Positions 16,437 to 24,459 are shown, counted from the first letter of the stretch. The stretch is 64,000 bases of DNA from Emticicia aquatilis (GCF_014644295.1 NZ_BMKK01000016.1:1-64000); one strand, 5' to 3'. Notes: a model not told the origin generated them from the sequence alone. Numbers and translations are program-made.

Positions 16437-17093
16437 TTAATTAAAATTTACAATCAGCTCGTTATCAACCGACGTTACGCCAGGAGCATTCCAAGCGATT
16501 CGAGCAGCTTCATCTCTTTGGTAGTATGAGTCAACCGAACCATTTAAGGTTACATTATTGCCCAAAACTTTTACTTCAATATCTTGTTCGCAAATTGACC
16601 AGTTGCGTGTGAAAGCATCTTGAATATCTTTCTTTTCGATAGCATCGTGGGTTTCGGCACTTAGCCTGATGTCGTTGGTTACACCTAACACTCCAGCCAG
16701 TTGTTTCACAACTTTTTTTGTCGCTTCACGTTGGTAGTTCCATTGGACTTCTCCGTCGAGACGTACCCATCCATTTTCAACTTTCACGACAATATCTTCA
16801 TTCGGAATTTCCCAATTCAATTTCAAAGCATTCAGAATTTCGGTGGCTATATCAGCGTCATCTTTTTTCCATGTACTGCTAAATTTTATCTCTATTTTTT
16901 CGACTAAAGCCTTTAAACCTGATACTTTCTTGGCAGCTTCTTCGGCCTCCGACTTCTTGGCATAACTATCAACCGTTCCAGTGAGTGTCACAACACCATC
17001 AATAGCAGTAACGCCAATTTCGGCTGCGTGCAAAAGCGGTTCCCATTTTATGGCATTCTGAACATCTCTTTGTAAGTCTTCGTTACTCTTCAT
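16437..17093 (-). CDS. Triple BON domain protein
   Basis: A 218-residue protein made of three BON repeats (about 1-70, 75-145 and 148-218). Each contains the signature of a beta strand, Gly-Val and Asp-Ser-Tyr: VVTLTGTVDSYAKKSEAE, WVRLDGEVQWNYQREATKK, NVTLNGSVDSYYQRDEAAR. BON domains bind phospholipid or peptidoglycan-associated surfaces, usually in the periplasm, yet no signal peptide is seen here. It is the first gene behind promoter D. Confidence 0.93.
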   Translation of the reverse strand: MKSNEDLQRDVQNAIKWEPLLHAAEIGVTAIDGVVTLTGTVDSYAKKSEAEEAAKKVSGLKALVEKIEIKFSSTWKKDDADIATEILNALKLNWEIPNEDIVVKVENGWVRLDGEVQWNYQREATKKVVKQLAGVLGVTNDIRLSAETHDAIEKKDIQDAFTRNWSICEQDIEVKVLGNNVTLNGSVDSYYQRDEAARIAWNAPGVTSVDNELIVNFN

Positions 17094-17134
17094 CGTGCTG
17101 AGTTTTAGTGTGTGAATTAATTTTCACCACAACA

Positions 17135-17200
17135 TAAAGGTCAGAAGCTTTGGTCAGGAAAGTGTTACATAACTTTTAGAAAAAGTTACAACATTCACAC
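17135..17200 (-). promoter_or_regulatory. Shared island promoter, copy D (BON-YceI-SDR unit)
   Basis: The 39-bp element is at 17162-17200, minus strand GTGTGAAT, TGTAAC and TGTAACAC all exact, then 19 bases, then GACCTTTA at 17135-17142. The best match to the consensus together with copy A. Confidence 0.82.
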
Positions 17201-17326
17201 ATTTAGTGCTAACGCACAATTTAGAATTAAGAATGTAGAATTATGAGTAATGACGGGGTCGCTCCAAGCGATGTAGAATTATGACTATTAGCCAATTACA
17301 GTTCTATCACCACATAAATATAAGTT

Positions 17327-18205
17327 TTAACTCTCAGGAACAATTACTTGTAGAGCATTGGGAGCAATAATGGCATTGACTTCTTTTACTTTACCGAGAT
17401 ATTCTCCGTCTATCTGAAAATGGACTTTTTTGCGGGATTTCATGGATAAAGTATCAGTTTGAAAGATTTCGGTTTTGTCGGTATCGTGCGAACCATACGC
17501 AAAAGTCATTTTGAAGATTTCATAAAATGATTTTTTCTTAATCACGATTACTTCAAACAATTTATCCTCTAAGTTACCGATCGGGTTAATCACAACGCCA
17601 TTGCCATATTTGGTAGCATTGGCAATTACAATCATTTCAGCATTCATTTTAATGCTTTTATTGTCAATTTTTATGGTAATTTCCATCAAAGGGTTTTGCC
17701 ATAGCACTTTCAGCGATGCCAACAGATAACCCCACCAACCACGCATTGGTTGGTTTTCAAACTCCTTGATGGCGTAGGCGTTAAGCCCAATATCGCTCAA
17801 ATGGACGCATAATTGGTCGTTAATTTGAGTAACGTGGATTTTTTTTGAATAGCCTTGCGTAAGTATATCGAGTGCTTGTGTTGGAATGTCGCTAATTCCG
17901 AGTTCCTTTGCGAGTCCGTTGGCAGAGCCTGCGGGCAAAATTCCCATAAGGATTTTTGTTTTCATCAAACATTCAGCAACTAATTTTATTGTACCGTCGC
18001 CACCAACTGCAACCACACAATTAGGCGAAAATGCCTTGATTTGTTCTTTTATTGTTGAAATATTGCAGGTTTTGGTCAGATGATAAAAATCTACAGTGTG
18101 GTTGGTTGCAGCAAAATAATTGGTAATTTCGGAAGCCCAGTCGATAGAATTACTGCCCGAAGCAGCGTTAATTACAAAGAGTAGTTTCAAGTTATCGTGT
18201 GTCAT
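17327..18205 (-). CDS. Diacylglycerol kinase family lipid kinase
   Basis: A 292-residue protein of the DAGK/YegS/BmrU type, which phosphorylates diacylglycerol or a related lipid to the phosphatidate form. It shows VINAASGSNS at 11-20, the ATP-site loop GGDGT at 68-72, and PAGSANGLAKELG at 91-103. The Met at 18205 directly precedes the first strand and no nearer Met exists. Its start is one base from the divergent APP1-type gene, so each promoter must lie inside the other's coding region, or both must be read from further away. Confidence 0.9.
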   Translation of the reverse strand: MTHDNLKLLFVINAASGSNSIDWASEITNYFAATNHTVDFYHLTKTCNISTIKEQIKAFSPNCVVAVGGDGTIKLVAECLMKTKILMGILPAGSANGLAKELGISDIPTQALDILTQGYSKKIHVTQINDQLCVHLSDIGLNAYAIKEFENQPMRGWWGYLLASLKVLWQNPLMEITIKIDNKSIKMNAEMIVIANATKYGNGVVINPIGNLEDKLFEVIVIKKKSFYEIFKMTFAYGSHDTDKTEIFQTDTLSMKSRKKVHFQIDGEYLGKVKEVNAIIAPNALQVIVPES

Positions 18206-18206
18206 A

Positions 18207-19196
18207 ATGAAAAATAAAGTTGAGAATCGTGTTGCTACCGTGAAAGTCTATCATGGCTACGGACACCAAAATAATTTGGTGGTTTATGGCCATGTTTTGG
18301 CTGGAAAATCGGATACCTCAAGTAAATTTAACAATAATCTGCTCAGTAATATCATACATTTAATCAAATTGTTTTTGGTGAAGCCTATACCGAAGGTTAA
18401 AGTAAGTTTACAATGGCAAAAACAAAGATTCGATACTATTACGGAAACCGATGGTTTCTTCAAGTTCGAATGGAAATCAGATACCCAGATTGAAGCGGGT
18501 TGGCATCCTGTAATAGTACATTTGGCTAAATATCAAGGCTTTGTCTCGACATTCGGAGAAGGAAAACTTTTTGTTCCGCACGCTACCCAATATGGTTTTA
18601 TATCTGATATTGACGATACGGTGCTGGTTTCTCACTCTGCTAATACTGGCAAAAAACTGCGGGTGATGTTTACTAAAAATCCACGTAGTCGCAAGACATT
18701 TGCCGATGTGGTTAAATTTTATAAGCTGCTCTCACTCGCCCACACAAGTTCCTATTTGCTCAATCCGTTCTTTTATGTTTCCAGTAGTGAATGGAATTTA
18801 TACGATGATTTGAATGAGTTTTTTAAGCATAATGGCTTGCCGAAAGGAGCTTTTTTGCTGAATAATATCAAAAAATGGTATGAATTATTAAAAACAGGCA
18901 AGACAAAACATGAAGGAAAACTAATTAGAGTGACAAGAATTTTGAAAGCGTTTCCGAAACAACGCTTTATTTTATTGGGCGATAACTCACAAAGCGACCC
19001 TCAGATTTACACCTCAATAGCCAACAAATACCCCGAGCAAATTGTGGCGATTTATATCAGAAATATAAGTTTGGAGAAAGAGAATATAACAACCGAAACA
19101 CTTGATTCAATTCAAAATAAAGCTATTAAAACCTGTCAATTTAAGCATACTGACGAAGCAATTTTACATGCCAAAGACATTGGATTAATTACTTGA
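18207..19196 (+). CDS. APP1-type phosphatidate phosphatase (DUF2183)
   Basis: A 329-residue protein. The N-terminal beta domain starts VKVYHGYGHQNNLVVYGHVL (about 12-31). The catalytic HAD-like motif DIDDT lies at 134-138 (GFISDIDDTVLVS), giving the DxDxT signature of phosphatidate phosphatases, and LLGDNSQSDPQIY later supplies the second acidic cluster. Yeast APP1 converts phosphatidate to diacylglycerol; for bacterial members this is an inference. It is the reverse of the reaction of the divergent neighbour. The frame is open upstream to 18120 but the Met at 18207 fits the domain edge. Confidence 0.85.
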   Translation: MKNKVENRVATVKVYHGYGHQNNLVVYGHVLAGKSDTSSKFNNNLLSNIIHLIKLFLVKPIPKVKVSLQWQKQRFDTITETDGFFKFEWKSDTQIEAGWHPVIVHLAKYQGFVSTFGEGKLFVPHATQYGFISDIDDTVLVSHSANTGKKLRVMFTKNPRSRKTFADVVKFYKLLSLAHTSSYLLNPFFYVSSSEWNLYDDLNEFFKHNGLPKGAFLLNNIKKWYELLKTGKTKHEGKLIRVTRILKAFPKQRFILLGDNSQSDPQIYTSIANKYPEQIVAIYIRNISLEKENITTETLDSIQNKAIKTCQFKHTDEAILHAKDIGLIT

Positions 19197-19249
19197 AAGA
19201 TTGGCTATTTTTGTATTAATTTAAGCATTATGTAAAATTACAGATGTAA

Positions 19250-19344
19250 GGTCATAGCTAAAGCTAATTGAGATTCTCAATCTTCAAACCCCAGACTTAA
19301 GTCTGGGGTTAAAGAAAAAAACGATTTAAGCTTTAGCCATGACC
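19250..19344. repeat. Nested palindromic element (REP-like)
   Basis: A 95-base structure. Outer arms GGTCATAGCTAAAGCT (19250-19265) and AGCTTTAGCCATGACC (19329-19344) pair with one mismatch. Inside lie ATTGAGA-T-TCTCAAT and a perfect 24-base palindrome AACCCCAGACTT/AAGTCTGGGGTT at 19287-19310. It sits between convergent genes. It resembles dispersed extragenic palindromes of Bacteroidota; it may also end transcription from both sides. Confidence 0.6.
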
Positions 19345-19387
19345 TACAAAATACTGCTATTTTATTAATTCTGCATAACTCCTATCA

Positions 19388-19567
19388 CTACACATCTTCC
19401 CTGTTTTTTCCGTCATCTGGCGACTGCACAATCGAAATAACGCCATGCTCTTTTTGTTCGTCCGAGTTATTTTCTGTAACGAACTTATTTTCGTTTTCAC
19501 CTTTTTCGGGCGATTGTACAATTGAAATAATACCATGTTCTTTCGTGACTTTTTTCTTCTTTTTCAT
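19388..19567 (-). CDS. 59-residue protein with an internal duplication
   Basis: An ATG-to-TAG frame of 59 residues. It contains the same block twice: KEHGIISIVQSPEKG at about 9-23 and KEHGVISIVQSPDDG at about 39-53, separated by a polar, Asn/Glu-rich linker; the start is a run of lysines. The duplication, with conservative changes only, is good evidence that it is translated. No known domain. It follows the pterin dehydratase gene by 43 bases in the unit of promoter E. The ISIVQSP core could be a short binding strand. Confidence 0.65.
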   Translation of the reverse strand: MKKKKKVTKEHGIISIVQSPEKGENENKFVTENNSDEQKEHGVISIVQSPDDGKNREDV

Positions 19568-19610
19568 GTTTTTGATTTGAAATAAGCTGGTTAATCACAA
19601 TTTATTCCCC

Positions 19611-19847
19611 TTACTTCTTATAAATTTTATCAATCAATTTAGATAGTTTTCTATCTTTTTCTGTGACGCTATCACTGGCCTCATGCGTAAACAGGGTTAT
19701 ATCAACCTTGTTATATACATTACTCCAATTGGGGTGATGGTTCATTTTTTCGGCAGCAAATGCCACTTGGGTCATAAAAGCAAACGCTTCTACAAAATCG
19801 GCAAATTGAAAACTCTGTTTCAATTGGTTGTTTTCTTCTTGCCACAT
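19611..19847 (-). CDS. 4a-hydroxytetrahydrobiopterin dehydratase (PCD/DCoH)
   Basis: A 78-residue pterin-4a-carbinolamine dehydratase. The diagnostic run [20 protein letters not shown] (about 22-41) carries the paired histidines and the HPxW motif, followed by [21 protein letters not shown]. The enzyme recycles the 4a-hydroxy pterin cofactor formed by aromatic amino acid hydroxylases. No such hydroxylase is encoded nearby. It is shorter at the N-terminus than many members, which is common for the bacterial form. It is third from promoter E. Confidence 0.92.
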   Translation of the reverse strand: MWQEENNQLKQSFQFADFVEAFAFMTQVAFAAEKMNHHPNWSNVYNKVDITLFTHEASDSVTEKDRKLSKLIDKIYKK

Positions 19848-19857
19848 ATCTTTTTAT

Positions 19858-20034
19858 TTAGGATTTATTTTTAGGTTTTCCCAGTTCATCTGCTTCGCTC
19901 AAGGCAATCGCAATGGCTTGTTTTGGGTTTGTAACGATTGTGTCTGTATTTCCAGAATGCAAGTCACCCACTTTAAATTCGTGCATTACTTCAGCAACCT
20001 TTTTTTGAGAAGCCGTATGTTTTTTCTTTTTCAT
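19858..20034 (-). CDS. DUF6496 family small protein
   Basis: A 58-residue protein. After a basic start (MKKKKHTASQKK) it reads VAEVMHEFKVGDLHSGNTDTI and NPKQAIAIALSEADELGKP. This fits the DUF6496 pattern, in which a VMHEFK...GxL.SG block is followed by KQAIAIxLSEA. The function is unknown. A longer open frame to 20172 overlaps the upstream gene and has no support; ATG 20034 lies 7 bases after that gene's stop. Confidence 0.8.
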   Translation of the reverse strand: MKKKKHTASQKKVAEVMHEFKVGDLHSGNTDTIVTNPKQAIAIALSEADELGKPKNKS

Positions 20035-20041
20035 ATAGCCA

Positions 20042-20248
20042 TTAATTAATAGAAAATTCGCTCGGTTTTGGCAACTCATAAGGTGGGTTTTCGATAGGCC
20101 CAGTTGGCGGATTTTCAATTGGACTTTCGTCAGGATATATTTTGGGAGTATTTGGGTCGATGAGTAGCTCAAATTCGGGTAGTTTTTCGGGGTGCGGAAT
20201 CGTAATTGGCTCTTTTGTTTGGCCTGTCACTATAAGTTGGCGTTTCAT
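20042..20248 (-). CDS. Short proline-rich protein
   Basis: A 68-residue protein starting at ATG 20248. About a quarter of the residues from 20 on are Pro, with two near-repeats SPIENPPTG and GPIENPPYE, likely disordered. No signal peptide or membrane segment is seen. It is first behind promoter E, 33 bases from the -7 box, and leads a four-gene unit (this gene, DUF6496, PCD, duplicated-block protein). The function is unknown. Confidence 0.65.
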   Translation of the reverse strand: MKRQLIVTGQTKEPITIPHPEKLPEFELLIDPNTPKIYPDESPIENPPTGPIENPPYELPKPSEFSIN

Positions 20249-20281
20249 GGCATTTGATTTATGTAGAATAATATGAATAAT

Positions 20282-20347
20282 CAAAGTTCTACACTATTGG
20301 AAATCAAAGTGTTACATAATTTTAGAAATAACTTACAAAGTTCACAC
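20282..20347 (-). promoter_or_regulatory. Shared island promoter, copy E
   Basis: The 39-bp element is at 20309-20347 (minus strand GTGTGAAC, TGTAAG, TGTAACAC), then 19 bases, then GAACTTTG at 20282-20289. The element touches the 3' end of the AI-2E transporter gene. Confidence 0.78.
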
Positions 20348-21427
20348 ATTGATTTTCAAAAAGCCTTTAATTTTCTTCATCAATCCCTGTTCTGTTTTCT
20401 GAGGTTCAATCTCTCCAACTAAAAACCCATAAGGTTTTAGCGGTTCGATGTGGTCGAAAATTATTTTGAGTATCGCTGTCAGCGGTATCGCTAAGACAAT
20501 TCCCGATACTCCCCAAATTAGTTGGCCAATCACTAAGGCAAAGATGGTAAAAAGAGGATTGATTTTTACTTGTGGGCCTAAAATGATAGGTTCGAGCAAC
20601 CAACCTTGAATTGTCTGTACGATGCCATAAACCACGACAATTCCGCCCAACATTTCAATATTTGCACCGTGTAAGGCAGCAACAAAAACCGTTAAAACAG
20701 TTCCGATAATATTGCCAACATAAGGCACAATTTCTAAAAAACCGCACAAAATGGCGAAAAAAATGGCATCTTTAACGCCCAAAATGCTAAAACCAATACC
20801 GTACATAATCCATAAACAAGCTATCATTTTGAATAAACCAAGCAAATATTGCTGCGAAACTTTGGTGGTAGTTTGAATAATTTTCTCCATTTCAGATTTA
20901 TTCTTTTCGGTCGAAAGTTTCAGCAAAAATTGCTTGATATGATTGCGGTAATAGAGTAAAAAAATGAAATAGATATAAACCAAAATCAGATTACCGAAAA
21001 AACTCGAAACCGAACCCGCCATTGATTGCATGAGATTGGCGTAAGAAGGCTGCTCTTTTTTCAGAATCTGAAGTTGTTCTTCGGCCGAAACCCCAAAACG
21101 ATTAAAAATATATGTTTGTAGCTGAATGCCAGTATCTATGGCTCTTTGTTTCAGAAGTTCAACGTCTTTTACTAAACCTGATATTTTCCAGCCGAAAAGT
21201 GTAAGTAAACCACCAATAATTAAGATAATTGTAAGCAGACAAAGAACGACCGCAATGAATTTGGGTATTTTACGGTGTTGTAGCCAATTACTCAAAGGCA
21301 AAAAAAGTGTAGCCAAAATAGCACCAAAACACAAAGGCATCAAAAAAACTTTGCCAAAGTAAAGTCCTGCAATTATGAGAAATAAGAGAAGTAGTTTCTT
21401 GATTACCGAATTGAGCGTTATGGTCAT
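20342..21427 (-). CDS. AI-2E family transporter (PF01594)
   Basis: A 361-residue inner membrane protein with about eight membrane segments. It shows the family features: FLPLSNWLQHRKIPKFIAVVL near the start, and the C-terminal block CGFLEIVPYVGNIIGTVLTVFVAA followed by GWLLEPIILGPQVKINPLFTIFALVIGQLIWGVSGIVLAIPL. Members export diverse small molecules or act as ion antiporters; the autoinducer name should not be taken literally. It follows the OmpA lipoprotein by 89 bases. Its stop codon overlaps promoter E. Confidence 0.93.
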   Translation of the reverse strand: MTITLNSVIKKLLLLFLIIAGLYFGKVFLMPLCFGAILATLFLPLSNWLQHRKIPKFIAVVLCLLTIILIIGGLLTLFGWKISGLVKDVELLKQRAIDTGIQLQTYIFNRFGVSAEEQLQILKKEQPSYANLMQSMAGSVSSFFGNLILVYIYFIFLLYYRNHIKQFLLKLSTEKNKSEMEKIIQTTTKVSQQYLLGLFKMIACLWIMYGIGFSILGVKDAIFFAILCGFLEIVPYVGNIIGTVLTVFVAALHGANIEMLGGIVVVYGIVQTIQGWLLEPIILGPQVKINPLFTIFALVIGQLIWGVSGIVLAIPLTAILKIIFDHIEPLKPYGFLVGEIEPQKTEQGLMKKIKGFLKINV

Positions 21428-21516
21428 ATTTTAGCTTTTTTGATAGTCAAAAATACGATTAAAATTCAAGTATGTAAAATCCTGAGATACAATACATTGG
21501 CAGATTCATATCCTTA

Positions 21517-22437
21517 TCACTTCTGATTATCTGGATTCAATAAATCATAAAATTGGTCAAGTTTTGGCATTAAAATAATGCGAGTACGACGGTTCTTTGT
21601 ACGACCATCGGCAGTATTATTGCTTGCCAAAATATTGTACTGTCCACGACCCGCCGCAATCAATTTATTAGGGTCAATATTGAAATTCTGTTGCATCACT
21701 CGCACAACCGAAGTAGCACGTTTGGCACTTAAATCCCAGTTGTCGGTCACACAATCGGTGTTGATTGAAACATCGTCGGTGTAGCCTTCAACCATCACTT
21801 CCAACTCAGGTCTTGATTTAATGATTAAGGCGATTTTCTCTAAAATATTATTGGCTCGAGCAGAAATTTTAGTACTTCCCGTGCTAAACAGCATTTTATC
21901 TGAAATATTTATAAAAACTACTGTTTTATCGACTTTTATCTCCACATCTTTGTCTTCAATGCCATTACGCAATACGCTTGTAAGATTTACAGCCAAAGCT
22001 AAATTGATTGAATCGGTCTTGGTTCGGGCGGCTTGAAGCAAATAAATATAACGGTCTTTGGTAGCAAGTTGCGACAGCGTTTTATCAATGTTGGCGTTGG
22101 CTTCTTTCGATAAAACCGTTAGATTTCCTACGGCATCAAGTTGTTTATCTCGCAAGCCTTTGTAATCTACGATTTGCATTTTAAGTTCGTCGATTTGCAT
22201 ATCACGTTGCTGAACCAAACCAAGCGTATTGTTTTTTTGATTTTCGCTTTCTTGTTGCATTCTCGACATACGCTCAAGTTTATCTTTATAATCTTGTACG
22301 CTGTCTCCACATTTAACCAAATCTGATTCTGATTTATCGTAGAGAGACTGTAATTTGGTTAGTTTTTTCTTCACAACACACGATGTGAGCGTAATACCTA
22401 CCGCAAATAGTAGGATAAGTTTTGTAAGAGTTTTCAT
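21517..22437 (-). CDS. OmpA family lipoprotein with coiled coil
   Basis: A 306-residue protein. Residues 1-20 form a lipoprotein signal (LLFAVGITLTSCVV, Cys at 20). Residues 25-135 are a long charged coiled coil. Residues 165-295 are an OmpA-like peptidoglycan-binding domain with VEGYTDDVSI, NWDLSAKRATSVVRVMQ, GRGQYNIL and TKNRRTRIIL, including the Asp and Arg that hold diaminopimelate. It likely tethers the outer membrane to the cell wall. Confidence 0.93.
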   Translation of the reverse strand: MKTLTKLILLFAVGITLTSCVVKKKLTKLQSLYDKSESDLVKCGDSVQDYKDKLERMSRMQQESENQKNNTLGLVQQRDMQIDELKMQIVDYKGLRDKQLDAVGNLTVLSKEANANIDKTLSQLATKDRYIYLLQAARTKTDSINLALAVNLTSVLRNGIEDKDVEIKVDKTVVFINISDKMLFSTGSTKISARANNILEKIALIIKSRPELEVMVEGYTDDVSINTDCVTDNWDLSAKRATSVVRVMQQNFNIDPNKLIAAGRGQYNILASNNTADGRTKNRRTRIILMPKLDQFYDLLNPDNQK

Positions 22438-22513
22438 GTTATTTTTGAGAATTTAGTATTATCTGACTTGTAAGAAATATTAGTCAAGATTGTATATGAC
22501 AAATATTAAGTTT

Positions 22514-22529
22514 GACCTCGAATGAGGTC
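22514..22529. terminator. Small hairpin after dps
   Basis: GACCTC-GAAT-GAGGTC, a perfect 6-bp stem, lies 45 bases beyond the dps stop on the minus strand. The following bases are not a T run, so termination efficiency is doubtful. Confidence 0.4.
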
Positions 22530-22574
22530 GAACAAAGCCATATACTTTATGATAATTTTGTATTTTCACCGACT

Positions 22575-23045
22575 TTAATTCAAATATCGACTCAGAATCC
22601 AAGCAAAGGTTTCGTGTTGAATCATTATTCCAGTCAAGAAATCGGTTGTTCCTGCATCCCGGTTTTCTACACACTCATCAATATCTTTACGCAGTTCCAC
22701 AATCAAAGTTTCGTGGTCGTTTTTGAGTTCGGTAAGCATTTCTTTTCGTGATGGATACACTTTTGGCGATTCTTTCAGTCTTGTAAGTGCCGAAAACTCG
22801 CTCATTGTTCCGATAGTCTTGCTGCCCAACTTCCCGATACGTTCGGCAATTTCATCAATTGTTTCTTCGAGTTCGGCATATTGGTTTTGAAATAGTTTAT
22901 GCAATTCCATGAAACTTTCGCCCGAAACATTCCAATGAGATTTCCGAGTTTTGATGTAAAGTACCATTTCATCTGATAAGATATTGGAAAGTATTTTTAC
23001 GCTCATCTCTAAACGTTCTTCCGAAATACCAATTGCTGGTCTCAT
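22575..23045 (-). CDS. Dps family DNA-binding ferritin-like protein
   Basis: A 156-residue Dps. Ferroxidase residues are visible as KSHWNV (His37) and ELEETIDEIAERI (Asp64, Glu68), with the terminal helix HETFAWILSRYLN. Dps forms 12-mers that oxidise Fe(II) with peroxide and protect DNA in starvation. An upstream extension to 23087 gives a basic leader (MTLQRFFTHKLYNK) but the Met at 23045 is the better family start. It is second behind promoter F, 102 bases after the small membrane protein. Confidence 0.93.
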   Translation of the reverse strand: MRPAIGISEERLEMSVKILSNILSDEMVLYIKTRKSHWNVSGESFMELHKLFQNQYAELEETIDEIAERIGKLGSKTIGTMSEFSALTRLKESPKVYPSRKEMLTELKNDHETLIVELRKDIDECVENRDAGTTDFLTGIMIQHETFAWILSRYLN

Positions 23046-23147
23046 TTTGTTGTACAATTTATGTGTAAAAAAGCGTTGCAAGGTCAATAATTATTCGCTT
23101 CATATTTATAAAAAGTTGTGTGAATTTAGTTAATTAAAATGCTGTTT

Positions 23148-23333
23148 TTAGACATTTATATTCATCAATCCACTCAATAGTCCGAATGCTTTTAGGAGCC
23201 ATATAATTATAACTACTACAAAAACGATGTTTAAAATTCGTTTGATTTTCCCATCCATCGGGATGTAAGAATTGATAAGCCACAGGACAATACCTGCAAC
23301 AATTAACACGACTAAAATATTGACTAATGGCAT
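23148..23333 (-). CDS. Thivi_2564 family small membrane protein
   Basis: A 61-residue protein with two membrane segments split by NSYIPMDGKIKRILN (about 21-35). The ending IIIWLLKAFGLL matches the Thivi_2564 family of short inner membrane proteins of unknown role. It is the first gene behind promoter F, with 25 bases from the -7 box to the ATG. Confidence 0.85.
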   Translation of the reverse strand: MPLVNILVVLIVAGIVLWLINSYIPMDGKIKRILNIVFVVVIIIWLLKAFGLLSGLMNINV

Positions 23334-23358
23334 GATAAAAGAGGTTTAAGAGTGTATT

Positions 23359-23424
23359 CAAAGTTAAGCTTCTGCTGGTTGTAATGTGTTATATAATTGT
23401 TGGTATGAGTTACAAGATTCACAC
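23359..23424 (-). promoter_or_regulatory. Shared island promoter, copy F
   Basis: The 39-bp element is at 23386-23424 (GTGTGAAT, TGTAAC, TATAACAC on the minus strand), then 19 bases, then TAACTTTG at 23359-23366, the only copy with a perfect TAnnTTTG -7 box. Confidence 0.82.
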
Positions 23425-23461
23425 ATTTATTATTATTACAAGAAGTTTATAATCAGAAAAT

Positions 23462-23827
23462 CTATTTATCTTCTTCCAAATCATTGTGGTTGTCGCCTCC
23501 GATGCTGTAATAATTGTTTTCTTCATCTTCGCTACCGATGTTTTCTTGTTCATTGTCGAGTTCCGAGCCAGGTACATCTAAGTCGTCACCAATTAGGTTT
23601 CTTTCGGTTAAATCAGACTCAAAGTCTTGTTCATTGCGAGTATGAATTTTGGCCATATTCATCGAGTCTTGCATTTCGGCAGCTTCGAGGGGGGCAATGT
23701 CTGCATCTCTTTTAAATTTTGAAAAAACGTCTTCGCTGGCTGGATATAATGGATACCCCGGAAAATTATTGATTTCTTCCTTTTCGATTTGCTCTTTAAT
23801 CTGGTCGGCTTTGCTACTTTTTTTCAT
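23462..23827 (-). CDS. Acidic conserved hypothetical protein
   Basis: A 121-residue, strongly acidic protein. It has a PGYPLYPASEDVFSKFK block (about 23-39) and a C-terminal DLDVPGSELDNEQENIGSE then EENNYYSIGGDNHNDLEED. I recall very similar short proteins across Bacteroidota, always unnamed. Likely disordered and cytosolic. A TTG at 23842 is in frame, but ATG 23827 lies 11 bases after the stop of the preceding gene and is preferred. It is the third gene of a unit with 23839-24222 and 24219-24446. Confidence 0.75.
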   Translation of the reverse strand: MKKSSKADQIKEQIEKEEINNFPGYPLYPASEDVFSKFKRDADIAPLEAAEMQDSMNMAKIHTRNEQDFESDLTERNLIGDDLDVPGSELDNEQENIGSEDEENNYYSIGGDNHNDLEEDK

Positions 23828-23838
23828 GGCAATTTTTA

Positions 23839-24222
23839 TCAATGTTTTGAAAAATAATCTTTCACAAACGCAAGTTGCTGATTATCAGTCATTTTATCGG
23901 CAGATTTTACCTCAATTTTTATATGGTCGAAATGATGGTCTTCTTTCAGAATATTCATCAATTCTACTTTAGCATTGGTTGGGCCAAATAAAACAACTTC
24001 TTCATAGTTGATGATAACCTCGCTCAATTCTTTATAATATTCGGCTTGCTGATGCTGCTCAATGTTGTGCATTTTGTTTTCGCCTTTTGATTGACTATGG
24101 TCATTTTCATCATTTGCTGATTTCGATTTGATAGTAGTAGTAGCCGTTGGCATTTCAGAAAAATTCATCAAATAGGCAATCGAATGGTCCATCCAAACGC
24201 CTAAATATTTTGTTTTTGTCAT
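23839..24222 (-). CDS. Possible baeRF/eRF1-like domain protein
   Basis: A 127-residue protein. It opens YLGVWMDHSIAYLMNF and, after an Asn/Lys/Glu-rich linker (about 30-60), continues HQQAEYYKELSEVI, VVLFGPTNAKVELMNILKED and FVKDYF. The VLFGPTNAKxEL step resembles the domain-2 core of bacterial release-factor-like (baeRF) proteins, proposed to act at ribosomes; this is my inference from memory, with no test. It is coupled upstream by an ATGA overlap with 24219-24446. Confidence 0.65.
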   Translation of the reverse strand: MTKTKYLGVWMDHSIAYLMNFSEMPTATTTIKSKSANDENDHSQSKGENKMHNIEQHQQAEYYKELSEVIINYEEVVLFGPTNAKVELMNILKEDHHFDHIKIEVKSADKMTDNQQLAFVKDYFSKH

Positions 24223-24446
24223 TGTGTGTTGCTGTTTAATTTGTTGTGCGATTGTGCGTAGTCTTTCATCAAAATCTGTAAAGTATCGTAGTAGTCGGTG
24301 AGTACTTTTAGGCTGATTTCAGGCGTAGCTTCGTTCGGAATCGTGATGGGTATTTCGGAAATGTATTTCGATAATTCTGGAAAATCGCTTTGAATTTTCA
24401 TTGTTATCTCCAAGATTTTTGCATTGATTTCATCTTCAGTTTTCAT
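24219..24446 (-). CDS. Small conserved hypothetical protein
   Basis: A 75-residue, mostly helical cytosolic protein: MKTEDEINAKILEITMKIQ, DFPELSKYISEIPITIPNE, then EISLKVLTDYYDTLQILMKDY. Similar unnamed proteins are familiar from other Bacteroidota next to the baeRF-like gene. It overlaps that gene by four bases (ATGA) and is the first of three coupled genes. No shared island promoter lies directly ahead; a terminator hairpin (24470-24505) separates it from 24562-24873, so it may depend on readthrough or an unseen promoter. Confidence 0.7.
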   Translation of the reverse strand: MKTEDEINAKILEITMKIQSDFPELSKYISEIPITIPNEATPEISLKVLTDYYDTLQILMKDYAQSHNKLNSNTQ

Positions 24447-24459
24447 AATAATTCATAAA

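Noticed and set aside
17210-17290. Possible mobile remnant with repeated TGTAGAATTATGA words
   Set aside because: Only two short, AT-rich near copies and no inverted ends or transposase; simple sequence is enough.
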